The notes under the pieces: model-generated
What the model saw: the letters and a program-made list of their open reading frames with translations, nothing else
Database searches by the model: none
What the model was told of the DNA's origin: nothing
Shown here: piece by piece, positions 7,796 through 14,306 of the stretch
How positions within the stretch are numbered: the stretch's first letter is position 1
How the letters are laid out: each line of letters opens with the position of its first letter
Program-made: the position numbers and the translations under genes
Assembly: GCA_964435625.1 (NCBI GenBank)
Contig: CAYTAG010000066.1
Location: 1 to 15,016, forward strand
Source of the DNA: PXRE01 sp964435625
Lineage (GTDB): Archaea; Halobacteriota; Halobacteria; Halobacteriales; PXRE01
Direction of reading: 5' to 3'
DNA length: 15,016 nucleotides

Positions 7796-7810
7796 CCGCG
7801 GTCGAACGCC

Positions 7811-7815
7811 TTTTT
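7811..7815 (+). promoter_or_regulatory. T5 tract: terminator of the 56-aa gene and/or TATA of the next gene
   Basis: A run of five T lies 16 nt after the stop of the 56-aa gene and about 28 nt before the GTG at 7841. It could terminate the upstream transcript. It is also at the right distance to act as the TATA-like element of the following membrane-protein gene, which would make that gene leaderless from its GTG codon. Both readings rest on position only. Confidence 0.35.
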
Positions 7816-7840
7816 CACCCACGGGGGACTACCGTCGGGC

Positions 7841-8209
7841 GTGCTCGACGACGACGACGGCATGGAGCCCGGGAAACCCGGGGACGTCGGCCCGCCGGAC
7901 CCCGCGAGACGGGTCGCGGAACCGGACCCGGAGGCCGAACTCCCCGACCCCGAGGGCGAGTTGCCGACCGTCCCGGGTCCGCCCTCGACGACGGCGGCGG
8001 ACGTCCCTCCGGACCTCCAGCGTGCCTTCTGGACGACGGTGCTGGTGTTCAACGTGGCGCTGCTCGCGCTCTCGGTCGGCGCCATGATGGTCGCGTTCGA
8101 CGTCCACCGGGCGCTCGGGGCCGGCTTCGTCGTCGTCGGACTCGCCTCCCTCGGCCGGGGGGTCCTGAAGTACCGCGCGCTCTCGGACCGCGAGTGGCGC
8201 GACGACTGA
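7841..8209 (+). CDS. Two-helix membrane protein with acidic cytoplasmic-type N-terminus, function unknown
   Basis: 122 aa. Residues 1-57 are acidic and Pro-rich, with a short internal repeat (PDPEAELPDPEGELP, 29-43), probably disordered. Two hydrophobic helices follow: about 63-86 (FWTTVLVFNVALLALSVGAMMV) split by a short loop from about 89-107 (HRALGAGFVVVGLASLGRG), then a short basic/acidic tail. This hairpin layout resembles an uncharacterised haloarchaeal family (I recall DUF7322, unverified). The start is GTG at 7841, supported by an AT-rich element 28 nt upstream; an in-frame ATG at 7862 is the alternative and would remove 7 residues. The 45-bp gap to the previous gene and the lack of shared function leave operon membership open. 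Confidence 0.78.
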   Translation: MLDDDDGMEPGKPGDVGPPDPARRVAEPDPEAELPDPEGELPTVPGPPSTTAADVPPDLQRAFWTTVLVFNVALLALSVGAMMVAFDVHRALGAGFVVVGLASLGRGVLKYRALSDREWRDD

Positions 8210-8253
8210 CCGCGCGCCCCCGGACCGGGTGCGGCCGCCGGGCCGACGCGAGG

Positions 8254-8261
8254 TGATAAAC
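8254..8261 (+). promoter_or_regulatory. TATA-like element upstream of the regulator/decarboxylase-like pair
   Basis: TGATAAAC is the only AT-rich stretch in the 81-bp gap after the membrane-protein gene and is centred about 33 nt before the ATG at 8291. It could drive the two-gene unit that follows. The rest of the gap is very GC-rich. Confidence 0.4.
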
Positions 8262-8290
8262 ACTAACCGCCCCGACCCGTATGGCCGGGT

Positions 8291-8713
8291 ATGCGAACGG
8301 TCCACGACGAGTCCGGTCGTCGGTACCTCCTGCTGAAGGAGTCCGGCGAATCGAGCCTGGTTCGCGACCCGGAATCGGGGGAGCGCCGGTACGTCGACGA
8401 CGAGCACCTCTCGCCCGCGGGCGGCGAGTCGCCGCTGACGACGGCGGCTCGCGCCGTCCCCGACCCGGTCCGCCGACTCGTGACCGCCGTCGGCGACGAA
8501 CGGACGCTCGGCCTGCTCCTCGAACTCGACGAACGCGGGCCGCTCGCGGCCAGGGACGCCGTCGGCGACTACGACCTCTGTGAGAGCGACGTCCACGGCG
8601 CCCTGCTGGAGTTCCGGGCGGCCGGCCTCGTGGCGGAGACCGAGGTGGCCGGCGAGCGGGGCTACGAACTCACCGACGACGGCGCTACCGCCGTCGAACG
8701 GGTCGGGGAGTGA
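8291..8713 (+). CDS. Haloarchaeal winged-helix regulator-like protein
   Basis: 140 aa, starting MRTVHDESGRRYLLLKESGESSLVRD. Residues 1-45 form a compact beta-rich segment with a conserved-looking YLLLKESGESS core. Residues 55-135 read as a winged helix: VRRLVTAVGDERTLGLLLELDERGPLAARD, a recognition-helix region around 95-113 (LCESDVHGALLEFRAAGLV), and a wing ending GERGYELTDDGATAV. It resembles uncharacterised haloarchaeal HTH proteins (I recall DUF7346, unverified). No cofactor or metal ligands stand out; one Cys (C97) is present. The stop is 3 nt before the next gene, so they are almost certainly co-transcribed. That arrangement suggests regulation of the pair or of linked metabolism, but no target is visible. 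Confidence 0.8.
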   Translation: MRTVHDESGRRYLLLKESGESSLVRDPESGERRYVDDEHLSPAGGESPLTTAARAVPDPVRRLVTAVGDERTLGLLLELDERGPLAARDAVGDYDLCESDVHGALLEFRAAGLVAETEVAGERGYELTDDGATAVERVGE

Positions 8714-8716
8714 ACG

Positions 8717-9433
8717 ATGGCGGACCACCCCGACGCCAGCCAGCACACCATCGCGACCGGCGAGACCGTTTCGCTCCCGCTGCAGACGGAGGCGACGGTG
8801 ACCGGCGCGGTCTTTTCGGCGTCCCGCTCGGGCGTCCGCGACCTCCTGCCGGATCGACTGTCGCCGTTCAGGGTCACGCCGAGGCGGGCCGCGGTCACCT
8901 TCCTCTCCGTGGAGTACCACGACGTCGGGGACGGCGCCGTCGAGCCCTACGACGAGTTCGGCATCGTCCTGTCCGCGGCCCGAAGCTCCGGGTCCGTGCC
9001 CCTCGGCGGAATCGGCGGCTACGTCTGGTACCTGCCGGTCACGAACGACCCGGGTCGCGCGCTCGGGGAGGTCTGGGGGTACCCGAAGGTCGTCGGGGAC
9101 GTGACCATCGAGGACGACGACGGGCGCCGACGGACGACCGTCGACGTGGACGGCGAGCGCGTCGCGACTCTCGACGTCGCTCGGCCGCGGACGGTCACCG
9201 GGTCGGTCACGACGCGCAGTTATACGCGAAAGGACGGGGTGCTCACCTCCGAACGGACGACCTTCTCCGGGCACCTCGGTGGATGGCCGCTCGGCGGTCG
9301 GGCGTTCTGCGAACTCGGCGATCACCCGCGCGCTCGGCGCCTCCGGCAACTCGACGTCAAGGATCGCGCGATGCTCCGGTTTTACGCCCGCGGGACGTTC
9401 GAGATCGGGCCGCCTCGACCCGTCGAGGAGTGA
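8717..9433 (+). CDS. Acetoacetate-decarboxylase-family protein
   Basis: 238 aa. The central segment LGGIGGYVWYLPVTNDPG followed by LGEVWGYPKVVGDV is typical of the acetoacetate decarboxylase superfamily; K124 in GYPK aligns with the Schiff-base Lys of the family's (A/G)YPK motif. The early stretch PFRVTPRRAAVTFLSVEYHDV and the acidic EPYDEFGIVLSA match the fold's first half. Some family members decarboxylate acetoacetate, while many distant ones do other Schiff-base chemistry such as aldol or dehydration reactions, so the substrate is not assignable here. Cytosolic; no signal peptide. It is 3 nt downstream of the winged-helix gene, with a GGGGAG ribosome-binding site at 8705-8710, six bases before its ATG. 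The stop codon abuts the stop of rad50 on the opposite strand. Confidence 0.85.
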   Translation: MADHPDASQHTIATGETVSLPLQTEATVTGAVFSASRSGVRDLLPDRLSPFRVTPRRAAVTFLSVEYHDVGDGAVEPYDEFGIVLSAARSSGSVPLGGIGGYVWYLPVTNDPGRALGEVWGYPKVVGDVTIEDDDGRRRTTVDVDGERVATLDVARPRTVTGSVTTRSYTRKDGVLTSERTTFSGHLGGWPLGGRAFCELGDHPRARRLRQLDVKDRAMLRFYARGTFEIGPPRPVEE

Positions 9434-12103
9434 TCACCCCGCGAGGGGGGTGTCGGCGCGCTCGACCGTCGAACGGTTCGACGTCGGGTCCTTCGAAACC
9501 CGCACCACGTCGTCGGCGGCGCCCACCAGCTCCTCGTCGTGGCTCACGACGACGATCTGTTCGACGCCGACCTGCCGCATCGACTCCACCAGTTCGACCA
9601 GCTGGTGGACGTGTCCCGAATCGAGGAACACGGTCGGTTCGTCCAGCACCAGCGGCGGCATCGGCGCCGCACCCTCGATGCCCTCCGCGAGCAGCCGGTA
9701 GATCGCACACCGGAGGCTCAGGTTGAACAGCGCGCGCTCGCCGCCGGACAGTTGCTTGGGGTCCAGTGGCTCCCCGTCCTTCTGGTATACGGTCAGTTCG
9801 TAGTCGCCGTCGAGTTCGATCCGAGAGTAGGAGTCGTTGCGGTAGACGAGGTCGAACACCTCGTTGAGCATCCGTTCGAGGTTGCTGACGTTGCGCCGGC
9901 GCAACTCCGCCCGGAGGTCGCCGTACATCCCCTCCAGGGTCTCGGCCTCCTCGTGCAGTGACGCCAGCCGATCCAGTTTCTCGGCCAGGTCCTCCCGGCG
10001 CTCGCGCAGCGACTCCAGTTCCGAGATTTCGTTGCGGACCCCGCCGATGGCGTTCTGCAACTCGTCGCGGCGCTCGCGCAACCCCTCCAGCTTCGGGTCG
10101 ACTTTCTCCAGGTAGTCCTCGGCGCGTTGCTTCTCGCCGCGGGCGTCCTCGACGCGGTCCTCGTCGTAGGCGTCCTCCAGTTCGGTGCGGCGCTCGCGTT
10201 TCTCGCGCAACCGCTCGCGGCGCTCGTCGTTCAGTTCCGCCTTGCTCTCGCGGCGCTCCCGCAGGGTCTCGATTTCGTCCGCCAGGTCCTCGATCTCCTC
10301 GTCGAGCGAGCGGACCCGCTGGAGGTGGTCGAGTTCGGCGTCGATCCCCTCCAGGTCATCCTCCCGCTGCTCGATGCGCTCCTCGACGTCGGCCAGGGCC
10401 TCGCGCTTCTCGGCCGCGAGGTCGCGCTTCTCGTCGGCCGCCGATTCGAGGTCGGCGGCCTCCTCCCGGAGCGTCTCGACCCGCTCGCGATCCTCCTCGA
10501 CGGACGCCGCTCGCTCCTCGATCAGCGTCTCGACGTTCTCGCGGTTGTCCCGTAGCTGGTCGACCTGGCGCTCGGCCTCGACCAGCGCTTCGGCCCGCTC
10601 GATCCGCTCGTCGAGGGCCTCCTGCTCGTCCCTACGGTCTTCGAGGTCGGCCCGGAGTTCTGCGAGTCGCTCGCGGTCCTCGTCCAGACCGTCGACGTGC
10701 GGCGAATCCTCGACGGACTGGCCGCATTCGGGGCACTTGCCCTGCTCCAGCAGTTCCTCGGCCTCCTCGACCGACGTGCGGAGGGTCTCGGCCTCGACCT
10801 GCAGGTCCGACGTCTCCTCCCCGAGTTCCTCGCGGTCGGCTTCCAGCGACGCCAGGTGTGACTCGGCGTCGCCGAACTCGACCGGCGCGTCCTCGAACCG
10901 GGCCGTCCGCTCGTCGATCCGGTCGTCGAGGTCGGCCAACTTCTCGCGACGCCCGTCCAACTGCTCCTCGGCGGCTTCGATCTCCGCCTGGAGTTCGTCG
11001 GCCTGCTCCCGTTTTGTCGCCGCCCGCTCGTCGAGGTCCGCGGCCGCTTCCTCGGCGTTCTCGACCTCGTCGGCGACGCTCTGGCGTTCGACCCGGAGGT
11101 CGCTCACCGTCCCCGCCAGGTCCTCACGGTCGGCCTCCAGCGTCTCGATGCGGGCCTCGACGGCCGTCTCGTCGGCGTCCGTTTCGACCTCGGTTTCGGC
11201 AAGCAGCTCCGCCCGCTCGGCGTCGAGTTCGTCGACGCGCTCGCGGCGCTCGCGGACCGCCTCCTTGAGGTCCTCGCGCTCGCGCTCGGTTTCGGTAATC
11301 GTCTCCCGCAGGTCCTCGATCTCCCCCCGGAGGTCGGCCAGTTCCTCGCGGCGCTCGGCGTGCTCCTCCAGGACCGTCTCGGCCTCCTGCAGGGACTCCC
11401 TGGCCTGCTCGCGGTTCTCCTCGAACCGTTCGATCTCGCCGTCGACTTCGTTGCGTTCGGTCTCCAGTTCGTTGAGCCGTCCGTGGAGGTCCTTCTCCGC
11501 TTTGGCCTCGATCTGGTCGTCGAGGCTCTCGACCTGCCCTTCGACGTTGCCCAGGACGTCCTCGACGCCGAGCCTGGCCTCCCGCGCCCGTTCGCGGTAG
11601 TCCTCCAGCTTCCCAAGCTGGAGGAGGTCGTCGAGCATGTCCTGGCGCTCGGTCGGGCTGGCGTGGATGAGCTTGTTCACCTCGCCCTGGCGGACGTACG
11701 CGCAGTTGACGAACGCCTCCTCGTCCATCCGAAGGAGTTCGGTCACCCGACGGCGGACGTCGGTGGCGCCCTCGAACTGGCCGTCCGGCGCCTCCAGGAC
11801 GCACTCGGTCGTCTGTGCGGAATCGCCGCGGACCTTCACCTCGCGGTGGACGCGGTAAGCGCCGCCGCCGTGGGTGAACTCGAGGGTCACCTCGCACTCG
11901 TCCTCGCCGTTGGTGAGGACGTCGTCGAGCGTCGTTCCCCGCTGGAGCGCTTTCGATCCGTACAGCGCGAAGAAACACGCCTCAAGCAGCGAGGATTTCC
12001 CCGACCCGTTCGGCCCGTGGATGACCGAGACGCCGGGGTCCAGTCGCAGGTCCGCGTCCCCGTAGCACTTGAAGTTCCGCAGCGTGATGCGGTCGAACCT
12101 CAC
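9434..12103 (-). CDS. rad50: Rad50, ATPase of the Mre11-Rad50 DNA break-processing complex
   Basis: 889 aa. Walker A is GPNGSGKSS (30-38) in an N-terminal ABC half, followed by the CAYVRQGEVNK Q-loop region. Long heptad-rich coiled coil (roughly 170-740, almost all E/R/L/A) flanks the zinc hook C457-P-E-C460. The C-terminal ABC half has the signature LSGGERALFNLSLR (S786-G-G-E789), Walker B LVLDEPTVFLD (D821/E822) and the VVVSHDEEL switch region. Rad50 dimers bind Mre11 and DNA ends and control nuclease access by ATP-driven closure. The start is GTG at 12103: its first four bases overlap the mre11 stop, and a strong GGAGGAG lies five bases upstream. The length and all motifs are complete. In Haloferax the complex has been reported to restrain homologous recombination after damage. 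Transcription ends toward the converging decarboxylase-like gene with no intergenic space. Confidence 0.97.
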   Translation of the reverse strand: MRFDRITLRNFKCYGDADLRLDPGVSVIHGPNGSGKSSLLEACFFALYGSKALQRGTTLDDVLTNGEDECEVTLEFTHGGGAYRVHREVKVRGDSAQTTECVLEAPDGQFEGATDVRRRVTELLRMDEEAFVNCAYVRQGEVNKLIHASPTERQDMLDDLLQLGKLEDYRERAREARLGVEDVLGNVEGQVESLDDQIEAKAEKDLHGRLNELETERNEVDGEIERFEENREQARESLQEAETVLEEHAERREELADLRGEIEDLRETITETEREREDLKEAVRERRERVDELDAERAELLAETEVETDADETAVEARIETLEADREDLAGTVSDLRVERQSVADEVENAEEAAADLDERAATKREQADELQAEIEAAEEQLDGRREKLADLDDRIDERTARFEDAPVEFGDAESHLASLEADREELGEETSDLQVEAETLRTSVEEAEELLEQGKCPECGQSVEDSPHVDGLDEDRERLAELRADLEDRRDEQEALDERIERAEALVEAERQVDQLRDNRENVETLIEERAASVEEDRERVETLREEAADLESAADEKRDLAAEKREALADVEERIEQREDDLEGIDAELDHLQRVRSLDEEIEDLADEIETLRERRESKAELNDERRERLREKRERRTELEDAYDEDRVEDARGEKQRAEDYLEKVDPKLEGLRERRDELQNAIGGVRNEISELESLRERREDLAEKLDRLASLHEEAETLEGMYGDLRAELRRRNVSNLERMLNEVFDLVYRNDSYSRIELDGDYELTVYQKDGEPLDPKQLSGGERALFNLSLRCAIYRLLAEGIEGAAPMPPLVLDEPTVFLDSGHVHQLVELVESMRQVGVEQIVVVSHDEELVGAADDVVRVSKDPTSNRSTVERADTPLAG

Positions 12104-13488
12104 AGGAACTCCTCCAGCGATCCCTGGTCGTCGGTGCCCGCGTCGGACGCCCCGTCCGGACTCGATTCGGCGTCGTCCGCGCTCGGTTCGGCGTCGTCGG
12201 ACGCGGAGGCAGTTACGCCCTCGCCGTCGGTTGCGGCGGCCTCACCGTCGATAGCGGTATCGTCGCCGTCGGTTGCGGCCTCGTCAGCCGTCGCGGCGTC
12301 GCCGGCCGCTCCGTCCTCCGTCGCGGCGTCGCCGGATTCCCCGTCGTCCGTCACGTCGTCGGGAACCCGCTCGAACGCGCCAGGATCCTCGTCCAGCAGG
12401 TCCTCGACGTTCCGTTTCACCTCGTCGCGGACGTTCGAGTCGGCGATGGCGTCGGTCCGCACGGTCCCGTCGACGTCCCGGGCCGCGCTGCTCAGCCCGA
12501 GTTCCCTGACGCGCTCGCGGACGGCCTCGTCGGGGTCCGCGAAGCTCACGTCGACGGCGTCCTCCTCGCTCTCCAGTTCGCGGCGGTCGTTCACGCGGGC
12601 GACCATCGCCCCCCGTTCGCGGGCGTACTCCTCGACTTCGGCCGGGGTGACCGGGTCGCCCTCGCCGTCGACGGTCACCAGCGCCACCGCGTCCGACAGG
12701 TCGTGTTCGCGGACGCGCTCGCGAACGCGCTCGACACCCTCGCCTTCCCGGAGTTCCACGTCGACGAACGCGAACTCCCGGGTTTCGAGGCCACGGCGCC
12801 GGACGCGGACCTCGTCGTCGAACTCGACGAGGTTGTATCCGCGCGCGCCGCGCTCGCTCGCGCTCGTGCGCTCGGTCGACCCGGCGTAGGTGACCCAGGC
12901 GCCCCGGACCTCCGCCCGGTCGGCCTCGTGCTCGTCGCCCAGCAACACCGCGTCGAACTCGACGTTCGCGGACTCGATCACCTCCTCGACGTCCCAGGTC
13001 GGTCCCCTGATCGAGGGCGCCAGCGGCGCGAACTGGCCGTGGGCGACCAGCGCCGTCCGCTCGGTCTCGGGCGGATCGAACTCGTAGTCGAGGTCGTCCC
13101 GGCGGGACGGCGGAACGTAATCGAGACCGTAGAGGGTCACGTCCCCGATCACCGTCCCGGACTCGTCCAGCCTGGTCGCCAGGCCCATCGTCTCGAAGAG
13201 GTCCAGCCACTGGGCCTCGCGCTTGTCCTCGTGGTTGCCGACGACGGCGAGAAACGGAATTCCCGCGTCGTCGAGCGTCCGGAGCGCGGAGACGGTCCCC
13301 AGCAGGTCCACCAGTCCCGGCCGACGGTCGTGGAACACGTCGCCGGCGTGGACCACGGCGTCGACGTCGTCGGCGACGGCGTCGTCCAGCACCCGCCGGA
13401 ACGCCGCCAGGAAGTCCTCCCGGCGTTCCGGCGAGTTGTACTGCCGGTAGCCGAGGTGGGTGTCCGCCGTGTGCAACACCGTCGTCAT
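12100..13488 (-). CDS. mre11: Mre11, nuclease of the Mre11-Rad50 complex
   Basis: 462 aa. Calcineurin-like phosphoesterase motifs are HTADTHLG (D9, H11), HAGDVFHDRRP (D50), VVGNHED (N85, H86) and VAHGQF (H150). The final metal motif reads LLGDEHEAD (D185, H187), with Asp where most Mre11 proteins have the first His of GHxH. YAGSTERTS (201-209) matches the conserved post-catalytic segment. The capping region continues to about 380. Then comes an acidic Ala/Asp low-complexity linker (380-453) and a short terminal motif QGSLEEFL. The enzyme has Mn-dependent exo/endonuclease activity on DNA ends together with Rad50. The ATG at 13488 is chosen because homology starts there and a TATA-like box lies 29 nt upstream; the frame is open another 161 codons, but that part is antisense-type sequence in the upstream gene. 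It is translationally coupled to rad50 through GTGA. Confidence 0.96.
   Translation of the reverse strand: MTTVLHTADTHLGYRQYNSPERREDFLAAFRRVLDDAVADDVDAVVHAGDVFHDRRPGLVDLLGTVSALRTLDDAGIPFLAVVGNHEDKREAQWLDLFETMGLATRLDESGTVIGDVTLYGLDYVPPSRRDDLDYEFDPPETERTALVAHGQFAPLAPSIRGPTWDVEEVIESANVEFDAVLLGDEHEADRAEVRGAWVTYAGSTERTSASERGARGYNLVEFDDEVRVRRRGLETREFAFVDVELREGEGVERVRERVREHDLSDAVALVTVDGEGDPVTPAEVEEYARERGAMVARVNDRRELESEEDAVDVSFADPDEAVRERVRELGLSSAARDVDGTVRTDAIADSNVRDEVKRNVEDLLDEDPGAFERVPDDVTDDGESGDAATEDGAAGDAATADEAATDGDDTAIDGEAAATDGEGVTASASDDAEPSADDAESSPDGASDAGTDDQGSLEEFL
12109..12115 (-). promoter_or_regulatory. Shine-Dalgarno site of rad50 inside mre11
   Basis: The minus strand reads GGAGGAG then TTCCT and the rad50 GTG. 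The site overlaps the Leu-Glu-Glu codons of the Mre11 C-terminus. In a genome where many genes look leaderless, this strong site at an internal gene fits re-initiation or coupled translation of rad50 and decides the GTG start. Confidence 0.75.
12221..12335. repeat. Short direct repeats in the Mre11 linker-coding region
   Basis: A 17-bp word (TCGCCGTCGGTTGCGGC) occurs at 12221-12237 and 12263-12279. An 18-bp word (CCGTCGCGGCGTCGCCGG) occurs at 12288-12305 and 12318-12335, offset by 30 bp, a multiple of three. They encode the Ala/Asp/Gly-rich linker with reiterated DGDAAT-like units. The pattern points to growth by in-frame slippage or unequal recombination. Confidence 0.75.
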
Positions 13489-13512
13489 GTGCCAGCCCTT
13501 TGGCGTCGCCCC

Positions 13513-13520
13513 CTTTAGTG
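13513..13520 (-). promoter_or_regulatory. TATA-like box of mre11-rad50
   Basis: On the minus strand CACTAAAG is centred about 29 nt upstream of the mre11 ATG, predicting a leaderless start. The TAA stop codon of the upstream 138-aa gene (13515-13517) lies inside this element, so the end of that gene and the mre11 promoter share the same bases. Confidence 0.45.
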
Positions 13521-13931
13521 ATTCCGAGAACGGCGTTTCGGGAACGGGCCCCCCGAGCGCGGCGACGCCGGACGCTCGTCGGCCCAGTCCGTCGGTCGCC
13601 CAGCGTCGGGCGTTTCGGCGGCCGTCGCCGCGTAGCGGAACCGTTCGTAGGCGGCCAGCACCCGCTGGCCCCGGCGGACGAGACGCCGGTCGCCGGCGCG
13701 CTTCGCGCCTTCGATTGCCCGGCGGAGGCGCACGACCCCACCGTCCTGCCGGAACGACGCGGCCCTGTCGAGGTCCGCCACCGCAGCCGTGGCTTCCGCC
13801 ACGACGCGTTCCTCGTGACTGGCCGACCCACCGCCATCGCCGTCGCTGCCGGATTTCCGGGGGACGGCCGCCGGGGGAACGCCCGCCGCGAGTCGTGACA
13901 GTGCGCGCTTCACCGCGTCCGGATCGGTCAT
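13515..13931 (-). CDS. Small Arg-rich haloarchaeal protein upstream of mre11, function unknown
   Basis: 138 aa, starting MTDPDAVKRALSRLAAGVPP. Residues 1-20 look helical. A Gly/Ser/Asp linker covers 27-38. Residues 39-104 form probable helices rich in Ala and Arg (VVRLRRAIEGAKRAGDRRLVRRGQRVLAAYERF), and the tail 107-138 is Pro/Arg-rich and basic, ending KRRSRNH. A net basic character in the second half is unusual for a haloarchaeal cytosolic protein and would fit nucleic-acid binding, but no known domain is recognised. It precedes mre11 on the same strand with a 26-bp gap and ends inside the mre11 TATA-like box. The ATG at 13931 is supported by a TTCAAGTA element about 28 nt upstream. A competing plus-strand frame over the same DNA looks like a shadow. 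Moderate certainty that it is a gene. Confidence 0.7.
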   Translation of the reverse strand: MTDPDAVKRALSRLAAGVPPAAVPRKSGSDGDGGGSASHEERVVAEATAAVADLDRAASFRQDGGVVRLRRAIEGAKRAGDRRLVRRGQRVLAAYERFRYAATAAETPDAGRPTDWADERPASPRSGGPFPKRRSRNH

Positions 13932-13954
13932 GGACGATGGTGGCCCCGTGCTCG

Positions 13955-13963
13955 TACTTGAAC
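13955..13963 (-). promoter_or_regulatory. TATA-like element of the 138-aa gene
   Basis: The minus strand reads GTTCAAGTACG, centred about 28 nt before the ATG at 13931, a spacing expected for a leaderless transcript. It lies in the 59-bp gap behind the small winged-helix gene. The call rests on position only. Confidence 0.35.
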
Positions 13964-13990
13964 CTACGCACGCGACCGGCGGCGGTCGAC

Positions 13991-14251
13991 CTACTCGACG
14001 TCGAGCGTGTATAGCCGCTTGCGGGCGTCCGAGAACGAGAACCGCGAGTCGACCACGTCCTCGTCCTCGAGACGGGTCAACGCATATCGCACGGTCCGGG
14101 GCGGCAACAGCGTCTCCTCGGCGAGTTCGCTCTGGCTCAACGTGTCGTTGTACTCCAGTACCTTGGCGACGAGTTTGGCGCTGGGCGGCAGGTCCGCGAC
14201 CGCCTCCCAACCGTCCGTCGCTTCTCCACGAACGTGCTCTGACGTGCTCAT
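13991..14251 (-). CDS. Small winged-helix (MarR/TrmB-like) transcription regulator
   Basis: 86 aa. After a short acidic lead, LPPSAKLVAKVLEYNDTLSQ begins the domain. The helix-turn-helix spans about 39-62 (SQSELAEETLLPPRTVRYAL, then TRLEDEDVV), with PRTVRYALTRL as recognition helix. A beta wing follows at 66-83 (DSRFSFSDARKRLYTL). This single-domain form is common in haloarchaea and is usually annotated as a MarR-family or winged-helix regulator. No ligand-binding domain is present. It diverges from pan across 154 bp. Its upstream region has a TATA-like box, two matching palindromes and a strong Shine-Dalgarno site, so autoregulation is likely. DNA target and signal are unknown. Confidence 0.88.
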   Translation of the reverse strand: MSTSEHVRGEATDGWEAVADLPPSAKLVAKVLEYNDTLSQSELAEETLLPPRTVRYALTRLEDEDVVDSRFSFSDARKRLYTLDVE

Positions 14252-14255
14252 CGTA

Positions 14256-14263
14256 CCCTCCCC
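14256..14263 (-). promoter_or_regulatory. Shine-Dalgarno site of the small winged-helix regulator
   Basis: The minus strand reads GGGGAGGG then TACG and the ATG at 14251. It implies a transcript with a real 5' leader, unlike the leaderless pattern of neighbouring genes, and supports the TATA assignment at 14307-14315. Confidence 0.6.
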
Positions 14264-14276
14264 TATTCGATGCAGA

Positions 14277-14306
14277 GTAATAATACCTTCCCTTCTGTAA
14301 TATTAC
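14277..14306. promoter_or_regulatory. Pair of 10-bp palindromes, candidate operator
   Basis: GTAATAATAC (14277-14286) and GTAATATTAC (14297-14306) differ at one base. The second is a perfect palindrome. Their starts are exactly 20 bp apart, close to two helical turns. They lie between the proposed TATA box and the start of the small regulator gene, where a bound dimer would block transcription, and about 75 bp upstream of the pan TATA-like box. The likely binder is the adjacent winged-helix protein (inference). Confidence 0.5.

Noticed and set aside
7625..8209. The 56-aa protein and two-helix membrane protein as a toxin-antitoxin or similar pair.
   Set aside because: They appear to have separate promoters, no toxin fold is recognisable, and both resemble widespread haloarchaeal families of unknown function.
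10185..11540. Highly repetitive-looking Glu/Arg coding DNA in rad50 considered as a tandem repeat array.
   Set aside because: No fixed unit length recurs; the pattern is explained by heptad coiled coil and strong codon bias.
10185..12889. Long plus-strand open frames opposite rad50 and mre11 (471 and 509 codons).
   Set aside because: They are Ser/Arg- or Leu/Val-rich shadows of the Rad50 coiled coil and the Mre11 gene; both true genes have complete motifs.
13489..13971. A 161-codon N-terminal extension of Mre11.
   Set aside because: Phosphoesterase motif I begins immediately after the ATG at 13488, and the extension overlaps another gene and the TATA-like box.
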